Shown here: piece by piece, positions 25,009 through 34,561 of the stretch
Position numbering within the stretch: position 1 is the stretch's first letter
Layout of the letters: each line of letters opens with the position of its first letter
Source: Bacteroidota bacterium
GTDB lineage: Bacteria > Bacteroidota > Ignavibacteria > Ignavibacteriales > Melioribacteraceae
Length of the DNA stretch: 64,000 nt
Assembly (NCBI GenBank): GCA_018829205.1
Contig: JAHJUE010000005.1
Span: forward strand, 173,265-237,264
Direction of reading: 5' to 3'
Translations under genes and position numbers: made by a program
Notes under the pieces: generated by a model
What the model was told of the DNA's origin: nothing
The model's input: the letters and a program-made list of their open reading frames with translations, nothing else
The model's database searches: none

Positions 25009-27972
25009 ATGATTAAAAAAATAATTCTTTTTATTCTTTTCGGTTTTTTTAACACTTCATTTTCCCAGCTGGTTTCCGGTGATTACCAAAAAGCTATGGA
25101 AGCTTATCATGTTGGAGATTTTACTAAGGCAATAAGTTTATTCCAAAACTTAACTAATGCTGAAAAAAACGATAAAGAAATAATTTCCACAGCTGAGTTT
25201 TTTATCGCGGAATCTTATTTAGGATTAGATAAAGATATAGGCGCGGCGGGGAAGTTCGGCGATTTTATTAATAAATATCCGATGTCGAATTTCAGAGATT
25301 TAGCTTTATACAGGCTTGGAACAATTTATTATAATTGCGGCGATTATCAAAACTCGCGCGATAATTTTCTTGTCTTGTTAAACGAATATCCAAATAGTGA
25401 ATATGCCGGTTCTTCTTATTACTTTGTAGGACAATCTTATTCACATGAAAATAAGTTCGAGGAAGCCGAGTTATACTTTAAAGACGCCATATCTTCCGAC
25501 AATAATAGTTTTGCCGCACATACTATTTATGCTTTGGCAAATCTTTATGAAAAAATAAATAAATATAGTGATGCAGTTGCACATTATGATGAATTGCTGA
25601 CATATCATAGTAAAAGTGAATTGGCTCCTTATGCTCAAATGAGAATCGGCATTTGTTATTTCAAATTAAAAGAGTATGATAGTGTTGTGCTTGAATTAAG
25701 CGATCCGCTTATTAATGAACTGCCTGTTAAATTACAAACCGAATCCAAAATTGTTCTCGCAAATTCATTTTTCAGATTAATGGATTATAAAAACGCTTCG
25801 GAAACTTATACAAATATATTAAGTTCTTACCCGGATGATATTCAGCTTAATGAAATAAAATATGGCTTAGCATGGGTGAATTTTCAGATGTTGGAATATA
25901 ATGAAGCTTTCAGAATATTTTCCGGTCTTGCCTCAGGCAGTGATTCTTTGGCAATCAACTCATTATTTTGGAGCGCGGAAAGTAAAAGATATTTAGGCGA
26001 AAATGATTCCGCTTTAAAGATTTACGAAAAATTTCTTGAGAATTTTCCTGATAATAAACTTGCGCCGAAAGCTAAATTTAACAGCGGTATTATTTATTAC
26101 GGCCGAAATGAGAACGGTAATGCAGAAAGAAATTTAATTTCTGCCGTTGATTCGCATGATGATTTAACTAAGGCTAAAGCTTTTACCTTGCTTGGGGAAA
26201 TATCGCTTAATAAAAAAGATTTTGCTTCCGCAATAAACTATTTTAACAGCGCGGTTAATATTAGAAATCTTCCTGAGGATGTAAACAACAGAGCATTGCT
26301 CGGATTAGGGATTGCAGGATATTATACGAATGATTTTGAAAATGCTATTGAAATATTATCAAGATTGAACTCCAGATACCCTAATTTTGAAAAAGAGAAA
26401 GTTAATTTTTATCTGGCCGAATCCTTTTTTGCGAAAGGTGAATTTTCAAAATCATTAACGCATTTCAGCAGAGTAAGTTTTTCAGAACCGGATCTAGGTC
26501 ATAAAGCCCTTTACGGAAAAGCATATTCGTATTTTAATTTGAAGGATTACGCAAACGCTTTATTCTATTTTGAGGATTATACTAAAAGATATAAAAACAG
26601 CGATCTAACTTTAGATGCTAAATTAAGAATGGCTGAATGTTATTACGGAACAAAAAATTTTGATAAAGCCAGCGGAATATATAAAGATATTTTTAGTCAA
26701 ACCCGAACAATAAAAGACGATTTTACATATTACCAGTATTGTCAATCTTTATTTAAAGCGGGAAAATCTAGTGAAGCCATTGATGAATTTAAAAACCTCC
26801 AGAATAAATTTCCCCGGTCAAAATTTACGGACGATTCACAATATTTAATTGGCTGGATTTATTTTCAGCAGGGGAACTTTGAGGACGCTATAATAAATTA
26901 TAAATTGATATTCAAAAAATACCCTGCCTCGGCCGTAAAACCGATCGCTTATTATTCAATTGGAGATTCATATTATAATCTCGGGCAATATGATTCCGCC
27001 CTTGTTTATTATAATCATATAATTTCAAAATATCCTAATACTCAATATGTGTTCGATGCGATAAACGGAATTCAATATTGCTACGTTGCAAAGGACCAGC
27101 CCGATAATGCCATTAGCGTAATTGATATTTATATTTCGAATAATCCCAACGCCAAAAATGCCGATCAAGTTTTATTGAAGAAAGGAGAAATTTATTACAG
27201 TCTTGAAAGTTATGCCAAGGCAATTCAAGGATATACAGAATTAATAAATTTATATCCCAATAGTTCATTAATCCCGAACGCATACTACTGGATTGGCAAA
27301 AGTTCGCAGATGCTCGGGCAAACAGACGACGCGGTAAACAGTTTCAAATACGTAATAAAAAATTATTTAAATTCGGAAATTGGTGTTGGAGCTGTACTTG
27401 AGCTAGGAAAAATTTATGAAGAAAATAATGAGCTTAAGAATGCGGTTGATTTATATTCAGGAACTATAAATTCTATGCCCGATTCTAAACGCGTTCCTGA
27501 ACTTTTATTTTATAAAGGCATGGCTTTAAAAAGAAACGGTGAAATACAAATAGCATATGAAACATTTGATGAAGTTGTAACTTATTATGTTCAGACAATT
27601 TTTGCAGCAAAAGCCAAATTAGAATTGGCGCTGTTGGAAATTGAGAGAAAAGATTATACAAACGCGGGAATATTGCTGCGTGAACTCGGCGAAAACAGAA
27701 ATGATGATATCGGTGCGCAGGCGCAATACTTTTACGGTGTTTCTTTGTTTGAACAGGGAAAAACTACCGAAGCAATTTCGGCTCTCGTTCGCGTTCGTTC
27801 TGTTTTCTCCGGTTATGACGAATGGTATTCAAAATCATTGTTAAAACTTGGCGATTGTTATGTGAAATTAAATGATAAAAACAACGCTAAAGATATGTAT
27901 CGTGCAGTTATTAAAAGGCATAAAAACGATGAGCTTGGAAAAGAAGCAAATCAAAAGCTGGGTAAATTATGA
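25009..27972 (+). CDS. Large exported tetratricopeptide repeat protein
   Basis: A 987-residue protein with signal peptide about 1-20 (ending S-F-S-Q), filled end to end with about 25 TPR units such as A-E-S-Y-L-G, F-V-G-Q-S-Y and I-G-W-I-Y-F-Q-Q-G-N-F-E-D-A-I. The repeats resemble BamD/YbgF-type TPRs. It overlaps the outer-membrane barrel gene by 4 bp. It is probably a periplasmic scaffold working with that barrel and the Ton genes further down the operon. No catalytic domain is visible. Confidence 0.85.
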   Translation: MIKKIILFILFGFFNTSFSQLVSGDYQKAMEAYHVGDFTKAISLFQNLTNAEKNDKEIISTAEFFIAESYLGLDKDIGAAGKFGDFINKYPMSNFRDLALYRLGTIYYNCGDYQNSRDNFLVLLNEYPNSEYAGSSYYFVGQSYSHENKFEEAELYFKDAISSDNNSFAAHTIYALANLYEKINKYSDAVAHYDELLTYHSKSELAPYAQMRIGICYFKLKEYDSVVLELSDPLINELPVKLQTESKIVLANSFFRLMDYKNASETYTNILSSYPDDIQLNEIKYGLAWVNFQMLEYNEAFRIFSGLASGSDSLAINSLFWSAESKRYLGENDSALKIYEKFLENFPDNKLAPKAKFNSGIIYYGRNENGNAERNLISAVDSHDDLTKAKAFTLLGEISLNKKDFASAINYFNSAVNIRNLPEDVNNRALLGLGIAGYYTNDFENAIEILSRLNSRYPNFEKEKVNFYLAESFFAKGEFSKSLTHFSRVSFSEPDLGHKALYGKAYSYFNLKDYANALFYFEDYTKRYKNSDLTLDAKLRMAECYYGTKNFDKASGIYKDIFSQTRTIKDDFTYYQYCQSLFKAGKSSEAIDEFKNLQNKFPRSKFTDDSQYLIGWIYFQQGNFEDAIINYKLIFKKYPASAVKPIAYYSIGDSYYNLGQYDSALVYYNHIISKYPNTQYVFDAINGIQYCYVAKDQPDNAISVIDIYISNNPNAKNADQVLLKKGEIYYSLESYAKAIQGYTELINLYPNSSLIPNAYYWIGKSSQMLGQTDDAVNSFKYVIKNYLNSEIGVGAVLELGKIYEENNELKNAVDLYSGTINSMPDSKRVPELLFYKGMALKRNGEIQIAYETFDEVVTYYVQTIFAAKAKLELALLEIERKDYTNAGILLRELGENRNDDIGAQAQYFYGVSLFEQGKTTEAISALVRVRSVFSGYDEWYSKSLLKLGDCYVKLNDKNNAKDMYRAVIKRHKNDELGKEANQKLGKL

Positions 27973-29570
27973 AAAGATTTTTTTATACTATAGTGATTTT
28001 ATTTATCACTTTCACTTTAAATGCACAGGATAAAACCGAGAATCAGGGGCAAAGTATTGAACTGCCTGATTTTGTTATCACAGGTGTACAAAGCATCGAA
28101 ATACCTGTGCAGAAAAAACCGCGCCCCGAATTAATTCCTATTTTATCAAAAGATTTCTTCAACCCAATATACGCACCCGAAGAGTTTGAACTTTCTGATT
28201 TTTCAAAACCGGTCAAAAAAGACGCTGTTATTTTTAATAATAATAATGCAAACAACGGAATGTTTTATGTTGGCGCAGGAATACATACTCTGCCGACCGG
28301 AGAATTTTATTTTAACACCGGCAGTGAACATTTTTTATTGTCCGCTAATCTTTGGGGCACAAATATTAAAGATTACGAGAACTATTCGGACTACAATATA
28401 TCGGGCGCGAATTTAAATACAGATTTTTTTGTGGGTATAAATTCGTCATTTATGCCGGGACTTAAAATATCATTAAATGCAGATTATGTTCGCGATGCAT
28501 ATAGATTTTACGGTACATTTAATCCGGCTGATAAAAGAGAAAGAGAAAAAGGCAAAGCAGGAATTTCTTTTTCAAATTTATTAAATAAAAATATCAAATA
28601 TAGTCTGGACTTTTCCGGTTCGGTATTTAAACTTTCAGATAATGCACTTCAGGAAAATGTAACTTCCGCAAATGGATTTATTGAACTAAATATGAATAAA
28701 CTAGCTGCCGGCGGAAATGTACTCTTTAAAACTCAAGCATTAAAAAATTATTTTCCGGATACGAAGAATAATTTTATTTCAACATCAGCGTACTTAAAAA
28801 TTAAAACAAGCTCTGCTCTTCACGCCAAAATAGGGATCACTTATTCAAAACAAGATTCAAATTCATTCATTGCGCCAAATGCTTCCGTGTCTGCAAAATT
28901 AGGAAAAAATCTCGCTTTCTTCGGCGAATATTCTCCGTATGCTGAATTTAACACTATTGATCAATTGACCGAAAAAAACAGATTCTATATTTTAGGGTTT
29001 GATCAGAATATTTTTACAGAGGTAAAAAGCAACTTTAAAGGAACATTAAAATATCAATACAATAAATATTTTGAAATTTCAGCCGGAGTTGGATATTCAA
29101 AAATAGATAATTTTATTTACTTCGCTGAAATTGTTGATCCGGGTGAGTTTTATTTAATGACCGCTGATGACGTTAATAAAACCTATATGTTTGCGGATTT
29201 ACTTTTTTATCTCGGTCCTTACGGTGAATTTTACGGTAGTACTTTATATCAATCGGTTAAAACCTCAGGGGGAAATTATATACCGTATATTCCTAAACTC
29301 TCGGCTGAATTATTGTATAAGTTTAATTTTACCGAGGATTTATATGTGAAGATGGGAATTCAGTTTGAGTTCGATTATCAAAGCGATTTGATCCACCGTA
29401 AGATTAGAAATGATTTTAATAACTTGTTCGCTTCATTTGGTTACTCGATTACGGATAATCTGTTATTTAAGGCAACGGTAGAAAATATTTTGAACAGTGA
29501 AAATTATAGATTCAACAACTATAAAGAAAAACCGTTTGATGTTTTAGCGGGTGTTGAATATCGTTGGTAA
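27969..29570 (+). CDS. Outer-membrane beta-barrel protein with TonB-box-like segment
   Basis: A 533-residue protein with signal peptide about 1-20 (ending L-N-A-Q). Next comes E-L-P-D-F-V-I-T-G-V-Q (about 32-42), which looks like the DEVVVTG/TonB-box segment of TonB-dependent receptors, then a proline-rich linker. From about 90 to the C-terminal Y-R-W there are alternating amphipathic strands. The usual plug domain of about 120 residues is missing. The final aromatic residue fits BAM-dependent insertion. It is co-transcribed with the TPR protein upstream and with exbB/exbD/tonB downstream. Confidence 0.75.
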   Translation: MKRFFYTIVILFITFTLNAQDKTENQGQSIELPDFVITGVQSIEIPVQKKPRPELIPILSKDFFNPIYAPEEFELSDFSKPVKKDAVIFNNNNANNGMFYVGAGIHTLPTGEFYFNTGSEHFLLSANLWGTNIKDYENYSDYNISGANLNTDFFVGINSSFMPGLKISLNADYVRDAYRFYGTFNPADKREREKGKAGISFSNLLNKNIKYSLDFSGSVFKLSDNALQENVTSANGFIELNMNKLAAGGNVLFKTQALKNYFPDTKNNFISTSAYLKIKTSSALHAKIGITYSKQDSNSFIAPNASVSAKLGKNLAFFGEYSPYAEFNTIDQLTEKNRFYILGFDQNIFTEVKSNFKGTLKYQYNKYFEISAGVGYSKIDNFIYFAEIVDPGEFYLMTADDVNKTYMFADLLFYLGPYGEFYGSTLYQSVKTSGGNYIPYIPKLSAELLYKFNFTEDLYVKMGIQFEFDYQSDLIHRKIRNDFNNLFASFGYSITDNLLFKATVENILNSENYRFNNYKEKPFDVLAGVEYRW

Positions 29571-29622
29571 AAATCATTTTTCATTCATATATTAAAACTT
29601 GTTTGAAAAATTTAATTCTATA

Positions 29623-31518
29623 ATGGATAAAAATTCTTTACGAAAATTAGTTTCCGATAAACTCGGCATTTCTTCCTCAAAAAAAGAGTTTGCTTTCGAT
29701 GTTTTTCTAAAAAGAATAAGCCAGGCGCTTGAAGCCAACGAAGCTTTTAAACTTCCCGGCATAGGATATTTTCAGCTTAAAAATGAACCCTTGCTTAAAG
29801 AAGAAAGAAAAGTATCAAACGGCAAAAAAAAATTAACAAAACGCACTATTTTTTATTCGCCGGCCGGATCTGCCGATAAGAATGAATCCTCGCTATTTCT
29901 TTCTTTTGATATTGATGTCCCTCGAAAAGATATTACGGAATTTGACGAAAATATTTTTAGCCTGGGTATTCAAAAACCAATTGTTCCAATTTTTGAAGAT
30001 GATGAAAGTCTTTCTGCGCTGCAGAAATCAATTGAATCAAGAATTGATGATTTGATTTTCAGTTCGGAAAAATTATCAGACTTCGACTTATTCGATAATT
30101 ATGTTAACCAGGAATTAGAGGATGATGAAAATATTGATACTGACGCTGGTTATATAAATAATATTCACGAAGATAATTTTAATGATTTGTCAGAAATAAA
30201 CACTGAAACAATAGAACCTTTGCAGAAGAATAATTCAGATGGCGAAACTAATAGTGTTGAAATTGAAGCCTCTGAATTTAACACAGATCTTAAGGAAGAG
30301 GAAAATGATTCGCAGGAAAAAGAATTTAGTTCGTTTGATGAATTAGAGAAAATTAAATTTGAAGAAGAAACAAATCTTGAAACTGTAATAAATGAAGATG
30401 AGTCGCCGGATAATGAAATTATAGAATCAGCTGACATAAACATTAAGGTAACAGATAAAAGTAATCAACAAGATATTCAGACAAATAAAAAAGAAATAAA
30501 AAAATCAGCAACTCCAAGTTTGGAAGAACTGCTTGATAACGATGATGATATACTTGACTCGGTTCTTCCGGCTTCCGAAAAAGAAATTGAACAGCAATTT
30601 GCGCTCGAAGAGGAAAATGAAGAAAGTATAGAATGGGATTGGGGTGATGAGCTGAAAGCAGAATTCCATGAGGAAATAGATGAAAATGAATCAATAAACA
30701 AAAATGAAATTGATGATAATTCGGAACTTAAATCGCCCTTGAGTGAGGATTTTGATAATATTGCTGAAGATTTAAAAGATGAAATAAGCATTGAAGATGA
30801 TAATTTAATTAAAGAAGACAAATATGAAAATAAAATTGATTCCGATAGAGAATTTGATAAAGATAATGATGATTATTTAAATGAAGAAACTGATTTTCAA
30901 TCGGACCGGCAGGAATTAGAGAATATTGAAGATGAAGAAATTCCAAAAGAACCAAAGAAACAAAAAAGCAGGCCAGCGTATAGAAATTATGATTGGAAAG
31001 GAACAAGCTACGGTAAAGGTTTCTGGATATTACTTGTTTCTTTCTTTATTGTCACTATTTCCGGTCTTTATTATTTGCTATTTTGGGGAGGCGCACAAAG
31101 AAACGTTGAGGAAATAAAAAATGAAATGCCTGCGGACTCTGTATTTATTGAAAAACCAACGGTTGAAATTGAAAATTCTCTAATTGATTCATCAAAAATA
31201 ATTACAACGGAACCAATTGAAGTTGCGGCTGTTGAAACCGAACCGGAAGAAGAAAAAACTTTATATAGAAAATTTGAAAATGAGACAAGAATTAACTCTC
31301 AAATTTATTCCGACGGAAAAAGATTTATGGTTCAGGTTTCATCCTTTAAATCTGCGGGAAGAGCCGAATCAGACGCGGCAAAATATCAGGCTTTGGGATT
31401 TGACGCGTTTATTGTCGAAGCTAATCTTCCTCAGCTTGGCGGCAAATGGTACCGTGTAAGAATTGGATATTTCAAAAGTCAGAATGAAGCGTTAGATTTT
31501 ATTAAAAACAATTTATAA
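29623..31518 (+). CDS. HU-like domain / transmembrane / SPOR domain protein
   Basis: A 631-residue protein from the ATG at 29623; the TTG at 29599 is a poorer start. The N-terminal 90 residues (K-L-G-I-S-S-S-K-K-E-F and L-P-G-I-G-Y-F) resemble the HU/IHF-like HU-CCDC81 fold found in Bacteroidetes SPOR proteins. A very acidic, low-complexity region covers about 90-460. One transmembrane helix lies at about 467-485. The C-terminal 75 residues are a SPOR domain (F-M-V-Q-V-S-S-F, W-Y-R-V-R-I-G-Y-F) that binds denuded peptidoglycan. It may link the cytoplasm to the septal wall. It is 28 bp before exbB. Confidence 0.85.
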   Translation: MDKNSLRKLVSDKLGISSSKKEFAFDVFLKRISQALEANEAFKLPGIGYFQLKNEPLLKEERKVSNGKKKLTKRTIFYSPAGSADKNESSLFLSFDIDVPRKDITEFDENIFSLGIQKPIVPIFEDDESLSALQKSIESRIDDLIFSSEKLSDFDLFDNYVNQELEDDENIDTDAGYINNIHEDNFNDLSEINTETIEPLQKNNSDGETNSVEIEASEFNTDLKEEENDSQEKEFSSFDELEKIKFEEETNLETVINEDESPDNEIIESADINIKVTDKSNQQDIQTNKKEIKKSATPSLEELLDNDDDILDSVLPASEKEIEQQFALEEENEESIEWDWGDELKAEFHEEIDENESINKNEIDDNSELKSPLSEDFDNIAEDLKDEISIEDDNLIKEDKYENKIDSDREFDKDNDDYLNEETDFQSDRQELENIEDEEIPKEPKKQKSRPAYRNYDWKGTSYGKGFWILLVSFFIVTISGLYYLLFWGGAQRNVEEIKNEMPADSVFIEKPTVEIENSLIDSSKIITTEPIEVAAVETEPEEEKTLYRKFENETRINSQIYSDGKRFMVQVSSFKSAGRAESDAAKYQALGFDAFIVEANLPQLGGKWYRVRIGYFKSQNEALDFIKNNL

Positions 31519-31536
31519 AAAATTCTAAAGGATAAA

Positions 31537-32193
31537 ATGAATTTACTTTCGGTGCTTTTAAAAGGCGGATGGCTTATGCTGCCAATATTTCTTTCCTCTA
31601 TAGTTGCCGTAGCGATAATTATTGACAGATATATTGTGCTAAGAAAATCACGGATGAATGTTCCGGCATTTCTCGTTAAAATTAGAGGAATGCTTAAGAA
31701 AAAAGATTTAAGTTCGGCAATACAATATTGCGGCGAAGAAAAATCTCCGGCGGCTAATATTATAAAGAAAGGACTTCGTAAATATAATCTCGGAAGAGAT
31801 CGGGTTAAGGAAGTAATTGAAAGTGCGGGCCGTCAGGAAATAAATAAACTTGAGAGAGGGTTGTCCATTCTTGCAACCATATCCGGAGTAGCTCCGCTTC
31901 TCGGTTTCTTGGGTACTGTTACCGGTATGATCTCTGCATTTATGCGTATAGAAGATTTGCAGGGCGCCGCTAATCCAAGCGATCTTGCCGGCGGCATTTG
32001 GGAAGCATTATTAACTACCGCATTTGGTTTGGCCGTTGGAATTATCGCGCTTTCATTTTATAACTACCTGGTAGCCGCGGTAAATAAACTTGTACTTGAT
32101 ATGGAAGTTGTAACAAACGATGTAATTGATATTATTGATGATCCTTCTAAAGGAAAAATTAAAATTGATGATGTTGAAGAAGTTGAGCTGTAA
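31537..32193 (+). CDS. ExbB/TolQ/MotA-family proton channel protein
   Basis: A 218-residue inner-membrane protein with three transmembrane segments (about 13-32, 108-132 and 150-172). The family core is L-L-G-F-L-G-T-V-T-G-M-I-S-A-F near 117-131 and A-L-L-T-T-A-F-G-L-A-V-G-I near 153-165. With ExbD it forms the proton-driven motor that energises TonB. The tonB gene at the end of this operon favours ExbB over TolQ or MotA. Confidence 0.92.
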   Translation: MNLLSVLLKGGWLMLPIFLSSIVAVAIIIDRYIVLRKSRMNVPAFLVKIRGMLKKKDLSSAIQYCGEEKSPAANIIKKGLRKYNLGRDRVKEVIESAGRQEINKLERGLSILATISGVAPLLGFLGTVTGMISAFMRIEDLQGAANPSDLAGGIWEALLTTAFGLAVGIIALSFYNYLVAAVNKLVLDMEVVTNDVIDIIDDPSKGKIKIDDVEEVEL

Positions 32194-32201
32194 GGATAAA
32201 T

Positions 32202-32603
32202 ATGAAATTTGAAACCAGTAATAAACCGTTAAGCGTTTTCAGTTTTTCGTCATTGACTGATATTGTGATGCTGCTACTTATATTTTTTCTTCTTACTTCG
32301 CAGTTTGTAATTCAAACGGGAGTAAAAGTAAAACTTCCGGGCGCAAAAAATAATGAGCAAAGCGTTCCTTCACGACTTGTAGTTACGGTAAATGAACAAA
32401 ATAGAATTTTTGTCGGATCGAAAGAAATAGGCATTGATGCTTTAGCAGGAGAATTAAGCAAACTTAAAAGCGGACAGGATGGAAATCTAATTATCCGCGC
32501 GGATAAATCCGTAAACATTGATATTGTAATTAAAGTCATTGACTCGGCTAAAGGCGTGGGCATAGATAAATTTACAATAGAAACAGAAAAAGAAAATTTC
32601 TAA
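32202..32603 (+). CDS. ExbD/TolR-family protein
   Basis: A 133-residue single-pass inner-membrane protein. S-L-T-D-I-V-M-L-L-L-I-F-F (17-29) contains the essential membrane aspartate of the motor, and the C-terminal periplasmic part (about 45-133) has the usual ExbD fold with I-I-R-A-D-K. It is 8 bp after exbB, and its stop codon overlaps the tonB start (TAATG). Confidence 0.92.
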   Translation: MKFETSNKPLSVFSFSSLTDIVMLLLIFFLLTSQFVIQTGVKVKLPGAKNNEQSVPSRLVVTVNEQNRIFVGSKEIGIDALAGELSKLKSGQDGNLIIRADKSVNIDIVIKVIDSAKGVGIDKFTIETEKENF

Positions 32604-33292
32604 TGTTTGCGTATAATAGGAAAAACTATTCATATCTTATCTCTATTGCAAGTCATTTAATACTGATGCTAATTTTTATGGCCGTAAATTTCAGTATTGA
32701 ATATAATGAAGATGAGTACGTTACAATCGGATTCGGCACTTTCGGAAACGTAAGTTCTTCGGGAGCCTTAGGCTTTGAAGAAAAGAAAGACAAATCCGCA
32801 GAAAAAACAGAACCGGTTATAGAAAAATCTGAAGATAAAAAAGTTGAACTCCCAAAAACTCAAAATACAGATACTGAAAACATTGTAAAAGCCGCGGAGC
32901 CTAAAAAAGAAAAAGAAAAACCTGTAGAAGAAATAGTTAAGCCGCTTGTTCAAAAGGAAGATGGTGACACAAAAGGCCGTGAAGTTACAGGCGAAGGAGA
33001 AGGTAATTTCGGATTCGAAATTGATTTTGGCGGAAAAGGACTAAGAAAAATTTACAGTTACTCTCTTCCTTCTTATCCTGAAGGTGTTTCAAAAGAAATA
33101 GATGTAAAACTTAGATTTACTATTTTACCAGACGGAAGCGTAGGGAAAATAATTCCTTTAATAAAAGCCGATACAAAACTGGAAATAGCCGCAATTAATT
33201 CTTTAAGACAATGGCGTTTTGAACCTCTTCCAAATAAACAGAAACAAACGGAACAGACTGCAATTATTGTATTTCCTTACCGGCTTCAGTAG
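32603..33292 (+). CDS. TonB-family energy transducer
   Basis: A 229-residue protein with one N-terminal transmembrane helix (about 8-27), a charged Lys/Glu/Pro-rich linker (about 55-125) that can span the periplasm, and a C-terminal TonB domain with Y-P-E-G-V, I-L-P-D-G-S-V-G and L-R-Q-W-R-F-E-P-L-P. It transfers energy from the ExbBD motor to outer-membrane receptors. It is the last gene of the operon, and its 3' end overlaps the convergent gene by 29 bp. Confidence 0.9.
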   Translation: MFAYNRKNYSYLISIASHLILMLIFMAVNFSIEYNEDEYVTIGFGTFGNVSSSGALGFEEKKDKSAEKTEPVIEKSEDKKVELPKTQNTDTENIVKAAEPKKEKEKPVEEIVKPLVQKEDGDTKGREVTGEGEGNFGFEIDFGGKGLRKIYSYSLPSYPEGVSKEIDVKLRFTILPDGSVGKIIPLIKADTKLEIAAINSLRQWRFEPLPNKQKQTEQTAIIVFPYRLQ

Positions 33293-33569
33293 AATTATTA
33301 TCCTTGAAATAATAAATTCTGTAAAAGAAATACTCAATTATAGTTAATACACTAAGTCCAATAGTATCTCTGTCAAAATGTTTGCCGAAACCTTCCGGTT
33401 CAAATATTAGTTTCGCAAACATTGCCAATACCGACCATCCAATCGAAAAGAGAAGTATTATAAAAATTAAATTTAGAAAAGCCGAACCAGCCGACTCTTT
33501 TTTCCATTTTGTTATAAAAATATAAACGGCAAACAGAAAATGAGTTAGAAAAATTACCGCAATTACCAT
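33264..33569 (-). CDS. Small membrane protein, unknown
   Basis: A 101-residue protein with three hydrophobic segments (about 1-19, 31-51 and 72-86). I do not recognise a family. It is the last gene of a four-gene minus-strand run with 3-bp spacing to the gene upstream, which supports it as real. Its end overlaps tonB. Confidence 0.55.
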   Translation of the reverse strand: MVIAVIFLTHFLFAVYIFITKWKKESAGSAFLNLIFIILLFSIGWSVLAMFAKLIFEPEGFGKHFDRDTIGLSVLTIIEYFFYRIYYFKDNNSTEAGKEIQ

Positions 33570-33572
33570 ATA

Positions 33573-34088
33573 TCACAGTTCGTTTGATTTCTTAATACGG
33601 GAATTAATTATTTGCACACCAACAACTCCGCCAATCAAACCAAATATTAAATTGATTATTAAATTGTTGAACAATATTGAAAGAGTGTATAATGCTGAAA
33701 ATCCAACATCCTTAATCTGATCTATTACTGATGAGTATAAATTTAATACTTCTTTTTGAAGTCCTTCGCTAATTGGGAAATTGGTAATCATTTTTTGAAA
33801 TTCGGGGAATACGGCAATTATATCATTATTTTTTGTAATGAATGTAATTAATATATCGAAAAAACTGCCGAATAATGCGGCATAGATTCCAGTAAGTAAT
33901 CCGATTATTAATGCTCTTGATACCGGCATAATTACATTAATATTCTTGTTTGCTTTTTGATCAAGCATTAAAGCGAAATATGCCGCAAGCGGAATAATAA
34001 TACAGCACGCAAAGCTTTTAGCAACGGGAACTACCTGTAATACTCCGGCACCAAAACCAACAACAAAGGAGGATAAATATTTTTTCAA
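33573..34088 (-). CDS. Membrane protein, unknown (DUF4199-like)
   Basis: A 171-residue protein with four hydrophobic helices; G-F-G-A-G-V-L-Q-V-V-P near the start and G-L-I-G-G-V-V-G near the end are glycine-rich helix packings. The layout resembles DUF4199-type proteins, but the match is not firm. It overlaps the DUF2085 gene by 4 bp, so the two are translated together. Confidence 0.6.
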   Translation of the reverse strand: MKKYLSSFVVGFGAGVLQVVPVAKSFACCIIIPLAAYFALMLDQKANKNINVIMPVSRALIIGLLTGIYAALFGSFFDILITFITKNNDIIAVFPEFQKMITNFPISEGLQKEVLNLYSSVIDQIKDVGFSALYTLSILFNNLIINLIFGLIGGVVGVQIINSRIKKSNEL

Positions 34089-34549
34089 AGTTTCTCTTTT
34101 ATTTTTTGTTCTGAAATTAGTTTTTCAAGTCCTATGTAAAAATAATAAATTCCGGCTGAACCAAAAAATAAACCGGATGTGAAAGCAGCAGTTTTAGAAT
34201 AATTATATATTCCAATATTATAAAATATAACATCCAGAATTAGAGGGACCGCAGATAAAATCAAAAACTTAATTTCTTTGTTTGTTTTTATTTTTACAAA
34301 TATCATATAAAAAGAAAACAAAAGCACACCCGCGTAAATTCCAGCGCATCTGGAACAGACCATCGAATTAAATCCCAATATTTTTAGAAGCTTAATATCA
34401 TGCTGATGGCAAACTCCTGAATAAAATTTATTTAACAGCGGAATAGCTGCAATCGAATTATTGTCGATAAAAAACAAAATTCCGGGATAAATTCCAACGT
34501 TCCATATTAAAACAACTATAAATAAGAAAATCTTATGTTTGTAATTCAA
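34085..34549 (-). CDS. DUF2085 membrane protein
   Basis: A 154-residue protein with four transmembrane helices. The signature cysteines and histidines of DUF2085 are present: V-C-H-Q near residue 47 and M-V-C-S-R-C-A-G-I-Y-A-G near 63-74. The function of the family is unknown, though the C-H-Q/C-S-R-C set looks like a metal or redox site. It is 12 bp downstream of the propeller protein gene. Confidence 0.8.
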   Translation of the reverse strand: MNYKHKIFLFIVVLIWNVGIYPGILFFIDNNSIAAIPLLNKFYSGVCHQHDIKLLKILGFNSMVCSRCAGIYAGVLLFSFYMIFVKIKTNKEIKFLILSAVPLILDVIFYNIGIYNYSKTAAFTSGLFFGSAGIYYFYIGLEKLISEQKIKEKL

Positions 34550-34561
34550 TTTATATAAAAT

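Noticed and set aside
29599..29622. TTG start extending the HU/SPOR protein by eight residues
   Set aside because: The ATG at 29623 begins the HU-like domain directly and no ribosome site precedes the TTG.
30165..30821. Long serine-rich reading frames antisense to the HU/SPOR gene
   Set aside because: They mirror the acidic low-complexity region on the other strand, have no ribosome sites and no protein-like composition.
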